Assembly: GCA_011503125.2 (NCBI GenBank)
Contig: WWBZ02000033.1
Coordinates: 4,092,001-4,156,000 of the forward strand
DNA length: 64,000 nt
Direction: 5' to 3'
Origin: Botryosphaeria dothidea
Taxonomy: Eukaryota; Ascomycota; Dothideomycetes; Botryosphaeriales; Botryosphaeriaceae
Positions 57,731-64,000 of this stretch are shown here, in pieces; position 1 is the stretch's first letter, and each line of letters starts with the position of its first letter. The notes under the pieces were generated by a model that worked only from the letters and a program-made list of their open reading frames with translations, was not told the origin of the DNA and did no database searches. Made by a program: the position numbers and the translations under genes.

Positions 57731-59352
57731 TCAATGCTCCATCTGTAGGTCATGCTGCTCCGATGCTGCAACAAACCGTGAGATCTTCACCGCATTTTTG
57801 ACCTCACGCCCATTCAGATCTGCCTCCGCTAGCTCATCATACTCTCTTTCACTGAATGAGCGCTTCTTGGCGAGAGGCTCTAAGAAGGATGACCAGATTT
57901 TCCGACGGGCGGGAAGATTGAGATCAGGATACGGAAGAATAAGATCGATGCGCGAGCGGAACGCGGTGTCAATGGACTCGACACGGTTCGTAGTCAAGAA
58001 CATGATTCCCTGATAGTATTCCAGGTTTCGGAGGAAGACTACATGGTCAGCCAAATACAAAGAAATAGATTGTGAGACACCCACTGGAGATGGGTTCGTT
58101 TTGCTCCATCCGATCTGCGCTGCGCGCCTCCAGAAACACGTCTGCCTCGTCGATAAGCAGGACAGCGTTCCACAGCTTGCAACACCCAAGCACGTTCCAC
58201 AGCGTTGATTCTACCTCCGATGGATCTGTCCCAAGGTCACTTGCTCTGAGGAAGTACACAGGTACACGAGATCGTTCAGCTACTGCACCAAATTAGTAAA
58301 TGATCCCGACATATGAGTAGGAATTTCTCACCAGACTCTGCAGTCAACGTCTTGCCGACGCCTGGAGGGCCGCTCAAGAGGATTATATCGCCTTTCCCTA
58401 GAGGTGTGTCAGTGTCAACTCCGGCATTGTAAATGACGGATTGGGCACCTTTGCCTGGAACTACGTCAAATTCCTCAATCTCAAATTTATCCCGCCGCGT
58501 AAAAGCCAAGAGCATAGAATTTCCCCATCTAAAAAATACAAATTTATCCAAAGCATCCTCATTCTATGTGCAATCTTGTAGCGAATCAACGTCGATTTCA
58601 CCTGAAGAACCGCACGTTAGCCATCTCCATCATTTGAGTTTGAGTGTGCGAGAAATCGTACACCACTCGTTGTTTCGAAGGTCAAAACCATTGACACGAT
58701 TGGTCAGACACAATCGCCTTGCTCCAGTCCATCTTTTCTAGCTCAAGTTCACGATGCTGTTGCTCGTTTGAGAGGTCGATCTCAACTTGGAACGGCTTGC
58801 GATCTCCAGAGAAGAACGGATTCACTTTGCTTGAATTAAGCTTTGGATTTTTCGGCCTTTCATCTGATTGAACGGTGAAATATGCAAAAGTATCAATGAT
58901 GATCTTTCCGCAAAGCTGTACTGTCTGTTAGCAGAAGTTGGCTCTCTGGAAGGTTGCTTACCTACCGGTCTTTCACGAATCAACCTGGACTCGCTATCGA
59001 GCACGTACTTCGTCCCAGCGTACAGCCTTGCCTGATAACTGTGGGTACACAAGCTAATGTACATCTCGGCTCTAGAGTGAAGCCCCTCGCGAATCTCTTT
59101 GGCTTTTCTATTCCTGGCGAGCGGTACGATGGCCAACTTGTCCAATACGTAAGGTTCATCCGAGTATGGGATTTTGACCTGGGGGAAGATGGTGCGTTGG
59201 AGGGATAGAGAGCACTCTACTACGTTATGCTATCGTCGACAGACGCAGGATGCGGCAAGAATGCATTCCCCTGGGAGTGAGAGACGAATCAAGTCGAGGA
59301 GCTCGGTGGTTTGGAAGACAGAAGTTCCTGCATGCGTTTCTTGGGCGGACAT
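57731..59352 (-). pseudogene. F-box / AAA-ATPase chimera with stops
   Basis: Minus strand. The 3' half is a well-preserved AAA core. An exon from about 58590 down to 58332 carries the Walker A GPPGVGKT. After introns at 58283–58331 and 58039–58084 come the Walker B AVLLIDEADVFLE, NLEYYQGIMFLTTNRV and FRSRI, with a stop at 57731. It resembles the large fungal AAA family with DUF7025-like N-termini; DKLAIVPLARNRKAKEIREG belongs to that region. Upstream of it, however, the frame from ATG 59352 reads as an F-box (LLDLIRLSLPGECILAASCV then CRR-stop-HNVV), where TAG at 59230–59232 replaces the F-box Trp. Further in-frame stops lie near 58700 and 58600, and I found no phase-consistent splicing there. 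The gene is probably broken, though its ATPase half may be recent. Confidence 0.6.
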
Positions 59353-59573
59353 CGTTCCGCACGTCGTGTGCCCCTTGCAACTCTGTGGAAGTTAAGATAC
59401 GTACGTAGACTCGCCTATGGACCGTGAATCCGAGGAGTTATAAAAGTTCGAGGGAACGAGTATCCGAGGGCTTTGGGCAGGATTGATGCGCTGAATGCTA
59501 GAGCCACGCCAGACCCTACGGCTGAACATTCAGAAGTCACGCGGATGCATGGAAGCCTGATTCGACGACGAAG

Positions 59574-60395
59574 ATGCCGAAAAGCCAGACACCCTTTTCA
59601 TCTAAGAGTCGTCGGCGTCATTCTTTAAGATATTTGTCCAACACCGCTCCCGGTAACTTCACACGCCAACACATACAGCTTGAAGAACGAATCAGCAAGA
59701 TAGACGCAGCGAAAAACAAATTGACTCTTGTCGCGAACCCACGCGCTGACGCAAAGCAATGGTTTAGCTCTGAGCTTAAAGACCAACGCAAAAATCATAA
59801 TGTTGGATTGTTGATGAACAATGATGATCCATTGATGATTGGCATGAGGAGGAAGGGCATAGGTGGCCCACCCTCCTTATATACGTAAGTGAGTGACTAA
59901 GCTATCTGGTGTTGCAAAAGCAATATGCAAAACACGTGATTTCCAACACATAACAACCTCCGCAGAGCATGACAAACATACCATACAGCAGTAGGCAGGG
60001 ACGACCCCTCTACTATACAGCAATTCCACCAAATGCAGGAAAGCCGAAGAGAATGGATCAAAGCAATAAAGCACTCCAAGAGAAGCCACTGGGAAGATTT
60101 TCTCGATAGAGCTGGATGCGGAAATCTTCTTTGAAAAGCTGCTATATCCGCCAATCCAAACGATAGCCACAACAGCATACCCCCACTAACGGCAGACGAA
60201 AAACAAGTGACCACAAACGACGAAAGGCACAACTTCTTTTGAATACTTTCTTCCCAGAGCCAGTCAGGCCAACACAAGACACAGCGGTGCCTAAAAACCC
60301 CTCGCCTGGTTGGCATCCAGTTACCAAAGCAGAAATAAGCCGCAGCCTGTCAGAGACAAGTCCCAAGACAGCCCCAGGAATGGATGTCTCCCATA
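59574..60395 (+). pseudogene. LINE ORF2 fragment, frameshifted and LTR-interrupted
   Basis: Reading across frame changes gives AKQWFSSELKDQRKN, then after the LTR QESRREWIKAIKHSKRSHWE with DFLDRAG, and later GWHPVTKAEISRSLSETSPK with TAPGMD. This order (a linker with R…W..AI..AKR.HWE, then an A-I-R-L-S-P-K-A-P-G-D block) is the stretch between endonuclease and RT in LINE ORF2. The solo LTR 59801–59948 cuts it. Stops and shifts are present around 60130 and 60230. It is a dead fragment, not RIP-saturated like those at 5.6–21 kb. Confidence 0.65.
59801..59948 (-). mobile_element. Solo LTR, 148 bp (minus orientation)
   Basis: It is the reverse complement of 63126–63273 with a single mismatch seen. 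The ends are TGTTGGA…TCCAACA, and the 5-bp duplications CATAA (59796–59800 and 59949–59953) are exact. TG…CA ends and a 5-bp duplication fit an LTR retrotransposon, probably Ty1/copia type. No internal domain lies between the duplications, so it is a solo LTR. An inverted TATATAAGG-type box lies at about 59876–59884. Confidence 0.85.
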
Positions 60396-60415
60396 ATAGC
60401 ATTGATCTAGATGAT

Positions 60416-60919
60416 TCAAAGTTCTCCATCTAGATCGTACCAAAACTTTATTGTGGTCACACCCTGAGCTCTAAGGTTTCGAATAACCGATCTAGAATAT
60501 GTGACGGGCATCAGTCCACTCGTGCGCATGAACCCAGTCGATCTCCCCGGCCGAGGTAGGTATGCGGCCTGCGATTCATCTGGTGGATTCGACTCGAGGT
60601 TGAAATTGACGATCAGACTCGATCGAGCGGAGCGCACTTGGATCCCCAGGCCTCTATCATCGGTCCAATAAAAACACCATCGGAATTGCTCGTTTCCGAG
60701 CTGGTTGGCAACTATGTTCCAATGCGCCGAGCTAGATGGAGGTACATTATTTAAGTCGATGTAGCCAGCAAGCCGGTAGGAAGTCGAAGCAGATGGGCCT
60801 CCGCGAACGTTGGGTGCAGGAGGAGGAGGAGGGATGTTTCCAGTGAAACAGCCAGGAAGACAGCTTCGAAGCAGAGGAAGGGCAAGAGTAGCTTGAAAAT
60901 ATAGAGCAAGGGCGGTCAA
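60416..60919 (-). CDS. Small secreted-type hypothetical protein
   Basis: 167 residues from ATG 60919. The first ~23 residues are hydrophobic (MTALALYFQATLALPLLRSC), consistent with a signal peptide or anchor. A Pro-rich spacer (IPPPPPAPNV) and a mixed alpha/beta region follow, with AHWNIVANQLGNEQFRWCFY, RGLGIQVRSARSSLIVNFN, and a C-terminal GVTTIKFWYDLDGEL. Four cysteines are visible. I do not recognise a family. Its last codons overlap the decayed LINE fragment on the opposite strand. It could be an effector-like secreted protein, but only its size and signal-like start suggest this. Confidence 0.5.
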   Translation of the reverse strand: MTALALYFQATLALPLLRSCLPGCFTGNIPPPPPAPNVRGGPSASTSYRLAGYIDLNNVPPSSSAHWNIVANQLGNEQFRWCFYWTDDRGLGIQVRSARSSLIVNFNLESNPPDESQAAYLPRPGRSTGFMRTSGLMPVTYSRSVIRNLRAQGVTTIKFWYDLDGEL

Positions 60920-62226
60920 AGAGAAGTGAGCGCATATTTATAAGGAGCGAAGCGATCTTCATATTTTTACCGGTTGAGAGTGGCAATGTAGAATCAGGAA
61001 GTAACGAGTTCGACAATAAAATAGTAGACATTTTGAGAAATACCCAGTAGTTAAAGGTATTAAATAGAGCTACAAGATAGCATGACACGTTTGTAGATTT
61101 AGAGTAGCTCGAGCTTATAAGGGTAACGATTTAATGTATTAGTCGTTCTCGCCTTGTTCTGAGTTTACTCAATAGATTCGGAATTGCCGACTTCTAATAG
61201 AGTTTAGGACCGACAGGAACGGAGCTTAGCCTTAACAAGTTCTCAAAAAAGAGGTTCCCCTGCATCCTCGCCGCGTTCTCAGCGATCTTAGAGCCGGTGC
61301 AAGGGCCGAGATACCGAGTGGGGTGTCTCGTGTCTACGCCACGTGTTATAATTGGTCAGGATTTTCTAAGGAAACCTATGAGAGAGTATGCTTGTATTGT
61401 ATATGGTGTTCCTACTTGCCTAGAGGGCGAGAGCTAAGCTACTATTGCTAGTGCTACGCCAAGCGTACTTGCCATAACACTACGTGGCGAGCTGCAACGT
61501 GTGATGAGCCGCTCGAGCGAACCGATCTGCCGATCGGTTGTTGCTAAACGCTTCGCCAATCTATCAATGGCGACGGGATGCGTACGCCCACGGCTAACCG
61601 GCTAGCTAGCGCAGTCGGTTCGAGCCTTCACACTATGGAAGAGTCCACAAAGTATATACTTAAGTTTAGAGACGGAAATCAACAGCGAAACTAAAAGTAA
61701 TTATACCAAGAATATAGTACAGCCATTGACCTATGCCGATAATTTAGCCATACGACAGTAGCGTTATAGTTTAGACCTATTAGAGTCTAAAACCTTAGAA
61801 GTAAACGTTCGAAGATCATCGGTAGTTTACGTGACCCTAAGCCTTCCTCGTATTCTAGTCTTTCTCTCCTTCTAATTCTTCTTCTTCTTTCTTTAAGTTC
61901 TAGCTTAAAATATATAGCGCAATAAATCTTTCAGTGATCACCCTAAAGTTATGCCCTGAGATTTCTAAGCAACTCGAGGACGGTTAGTATCAATAACCGC
62001 CACCGCCAATATCTGTATGGAAAGATTATGGTATTGCAAGACATGGGACTATGCATTTAGATGGGTGGATTGATAGTTGGTTGTGCTACTTTACACTCGA
62101 TCATAGTGCGCATAGTTGTATTCTCGAAGGAGAAGTCCGGTCAAGAAAGTTTTGAATAGATGCGCTTACTGTAGCTGATAGACTTACGCTATAGATATTC
62201 CTTATAGACTCCCACTTCAACGTCAT
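60920..62226. other. Gene-poor stretch with a possible LTR
   Basis: No ORF with sense. It includes the LTR-like segment 61344–61479, a GGTTCGAGCC box near 61617 with no convincing tRNA around it, and an AT-rich tail. Confidence 0.45.
61344..61479. repeat. Possible solo LTR, 136 bp
   Basis: It starts TGTTATAATTGG and ends GCCATAACA, giving 6-bp inverted ends TGTTAT/ATAACA. It is flanked by CCACG (61339–61343) and CTACG (61480–61484), a 5-bp duplication with one C/T difference. It is unrelated to the 148-bp LTR and there is only one copy here, so this is tentative. Confidence 0.4.
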
Positions 62227-63085
62227 GTTCAAGAACCAATCCACGAGCTGGTCGAAAATGCCGATGAAACATTTTGCATTAATAACGAGTTTTTCATCCC
62301 CGCCCCCGCTGTAGGACAAGGCAGTTCTGACTTGAGTGATAGGCCCTCTACGGTATCTGTATTGGAACTCTGAAAATCAACGATCCTACCTATGGCGACC
62401 TGAATCAGCTAGTATCGGCAGTTATGTCAGGAGCGACGACCTGCTTGCCATTTCTTAGTTAGCTTAACTCTGATCTCTGCAAGCTCGCTGTCAATATGGT
62501 CTCTATCTTTCGCTTTTACTTCTTTTATGGTTGGATGCGCTCCTCTTACCAGCCGTGGAGCTCATAACTTTCGGACTATCACCGTGTCTGAGCTTACGTA
62601 ATAGATGCTCGATCCGAAGAATATGATGACTGCTTCGGATCTTCGCAACGGTCGATATATTACTTGCTCGACTATGTTTAGAGGCAGGGTTTCGATGAAG
62701 GGGGTGGAGGATCAGATGCGAAACATTTAAAAGAAAATTTCCGCATACTTTGCCGAGTAGATATCGAATACTGTCCAAACGGCGCTCTGTTCGATTCCTC
62801 CTCGCAGTCTCAAGATGTCCGCAATGTTTGTTGGAACCAAAAATTTATGCCAGGAGCTCTTTAAGCAGGTTGGCGATCAGTTCAGTGCAACGTTCAGGCG
62901 TAAGGCCTTTTTGCACTGGTACACGGGGGAGGGCATGGACGAGGTGGAATTCACCGAGGCGGGGTCAAACATGAACGATCTGTTCGCTGAATGTCAGCAA
63001 TGCTAGGAAGACTCCGTTGGAAGTGATGTAGATGGGAAATTCGATGAGGATGCTCGGCAAGAGGCTGAGGAACAGTGTGGCAGGG
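62227..63085 (+). pseudogene. Beta-tubulin pseudogene, 5'-truncated, with RIP-like stops
   Basis: The C-terminal ~270 residues of beta-tubulin are recognisable: HELVENADETFCINNE, then after a ~54-bp insert [88 protein letters not shown] and the [17 protein letters not shown] block. Stops at 62460, 62599, 62602, 62728, 62758 and 63004 replace Gln or Trp codons (CAA/CAG to TAA/TAG, TGG to TAG), all C-to-T type. A one-base insertion lies near 62522. The ~54-bp insert (62289–62342) ends gtgatag and looks like a retained intron with a damaged donor, so this is not a reverse-transcribed copy. The 5' two-fifths of the gene are absent. Confidence 0.85.
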
Positions 63086-63125
63086 AACCGATGCAATGCT
63101 TTTGTCGACTGCAAGTATAGAATTG

Positions 63126-63273
63126 TGTTGGAAATCACGTGTTTTGCATATTGCTTTTGCAACACCAGATAGCTTAGTCACTCACTTACGTATATAAGGA
63201 GGGTGGGCCACCTATGCCCTTCCTCCTCATGCCAATCATCAATGGATCATCGTTGTTCATCAACAATCCAACA
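63126..63273 (+). mobile_element. Solo LTR, 148 bp (plus orientation)
   Basis: TGTTGGAAATCACGTG… to …CAATCCAACA, flanked by exact 5-bp duplications AATTG (63121–63125 and 63274–63278). It contains TATATAAGG at 63191–63199. It is the mate of 59801–59948 in the opposite orientation. It separates the tubulin pseudogene from the last gene of the window. Confidence 0.87.
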
Positions 63274-64000
63274 AATTGGAAACATTCAAAAGAAGAACGC
63301 AGTCAAAGACTACTTGAGACTCAAAGCACGATTACAAACACGTGAATCCGAATTGTATTTGCAAACTTGTGAGTTACTCGACATTGTTGGATTGCTATTG
63401 CTAACCACAGCCAGCTTTGCATTTCAGTTCCTCCTAGAGATTTACTCTCGTCTCGGGACGCAAGACCATCCCGAACTGGAGGAACGGATCTTTAAAACAT
63501 TGATAGGCCACCTGAAGTGGGTTTTTTCACACGCTGACAAGAACCCGAACAATAGGAGCCAGTTTTTGACAGGATATTATTGGGCAAACAGCCAGGAGAT
63601 ACCGTACTTACGAGAACATCGAAATCCTCAGCACACTTGGCTCCAAATCATCAACGCAAAAGAATTCGCGTCAAAATTCAAGAAAAGTGGTAAAATCCCA
63701 AGTTGGTTTTTTACGTCGGTAGATAGCTTTATTGAGGAGTGGATTTCGTCTCTTCGAGAAGAAGACAGCAGAAACTACTGCGTATTTCCAAGAGTATCGT
63801 ATTGGGGTGATGAGGAAGGTTACTACTTGAGAGACCACGTTCTGATCTGGAAAGCCCTGGGAATAACAGAAGAGCTGGAAGGTCTTCGCGGATACCTGGG
63901 ATTTCCCCGGTATGTTTATCGTTATGCCGAAGAGATGAAAGAAAGAAAGATCTCACTTGGCGTATACACTTCTGATCAGGCCAGACGAAGGATCTTGAAA
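63242..64000 (+). CDS. Unrecognised protein, 5' part; starts inside the solo LTR
   Basis: The first in-frame ATG upstream of the coding sense is at 63242, inside the LTR (…CATCA-ATG-GATCATC). Exon 1 runs 63242–63368, a 42-nt intron (63369–63410, gtgagt…ccacag with a gctaac branch) follows, and the second exon is open to the window end, giving at least 239 residues. The sequence reads LLEIYSRLGTQDHPELEERI, WVFSHADKNPNNRSQFLTGY, RVSYWGDEEGYYLRDHVLIW and similar. Trp/Tyr richness and an alpha-helical pattern fit a globular enzyme-like domain, but I do not recognise the family. The original start may have lain upstream and been cut off by the LTR insertion. The gene continues beyond the window. 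Confidence 0.6.
   Translation, partial: MDHRCSSTIQQIGNIQKKNAVKDYLRLKARLQTRESELYLQTCELLDIVGLLLLTTASFAFQFLLEIYSRLGTQDHPELEERIFKTLIGHLKWVFSHADKNPNNRSQFLTGYYWANSQEIPYLREHRNPQHTWLQIINAKEFASKFKKSGKIPSWFFTSVDSFIEEWISSLREEDSRNYCVFPRVSYWGDEEGYYLRDHVLIWKALGITEELEGLRGYLGFPRYVYRYAEEMKERKISLGVYTSDQARRRILK

Noticed and set aside
61550..61640. Possible tRNA gene around TAGCTAGCGCAGTCGGTTCGA
   Set aside because: A-box- and B-box-like strings overlap each other, and no cloverleaf can be drawn.
59801..63273. One 3.4-kb transposon with 148-bp terminal inverted repeats
   Set aside because: Each 148-bp unit has its own exact 5-bp duplication and TG…CA ends, so they are independent solo LTRs.

Overview
The window looks like a chromosome segment of a filamentous ascomycete (Pezizomycotina). 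Its genes carry short GT–AG introns of about 42–75 nt. It encodes fungal families such as a HET-domain protein, a DUF6594 protein, a fungal transcription-factor-like protein and an acetylserotonin-methyltransferase-like protein. It also holds a long island that has lost almost all CpA and TpG dinucleotides, the signature of repeat-induced point mutation (RIP). All gene models, splice sites and repeat ends were read by eye. No database search was run.

Layout. 0.3–2.6 kb holds a three-exon SET-domain gene. 3.4–5.6 kb is a minus-strand membrane-protein gene, broken by a 614-bp tRNA-derived SINE and cut at its 5' end by the repeat island. 5.6–21.4 kb is the RIP island. It contains two near-full-length direct copies of one LINE (6999–12129 and 15618–20749), pieces of one or more minus-strand LINEs (RNase H, RT, endonuclease and an unmutated ORF1 at the right edge), and a gag-like remnant. 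22–25 kb has a HET-domain pseudogene. 25.6–36.5 kb has an unknown protein, a seven-exon sugar transporter, a GC-rich 3.8-kb gene-empty stretch and a Cid1-type nucleotidyltransferase. 37.2–39.6 kb encodes the large TFIIF subunit (TFG1/RAP74), with an apparent frameshift near its C-terminus. 39.6–50 kb is sparse: two retropepsin-like remnants, a DUF6594 membrane protein and a secreted CrtC/AttH-type lipocalin-fold protein. 50.3–57.6 kb is a housekeeping-like block: a TF-like protein, an acetylserotonin-methyltransferase-like protein and HGH1, the eEF2-folding factor. 57.7–64 kb is a gene graveyard: an F-box/AAA-ATPase chimera with stops, a LINE fragment, a decayed beta-tubulin copy, two oppositely oriented 148-bp solo LTRs with exact 5-bp target duplications, and one unrecognised gene running off the end.

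The clearest biological threads are mobile elements. The SINE and the LINE share a related 3' tail and both leave 15-bp target duplications, so the LINE is probably the SINE's mobiliser. An ~80-bp near-perfect palindrome occurs three times beside genes and matches no family I recognise. A solo LTR seems to supply the TATA box and start codon of the last gene. RIP-type C-to-T changes also explain most stops in the tubulin pseudogene and one of the two in the HET pseudogene.
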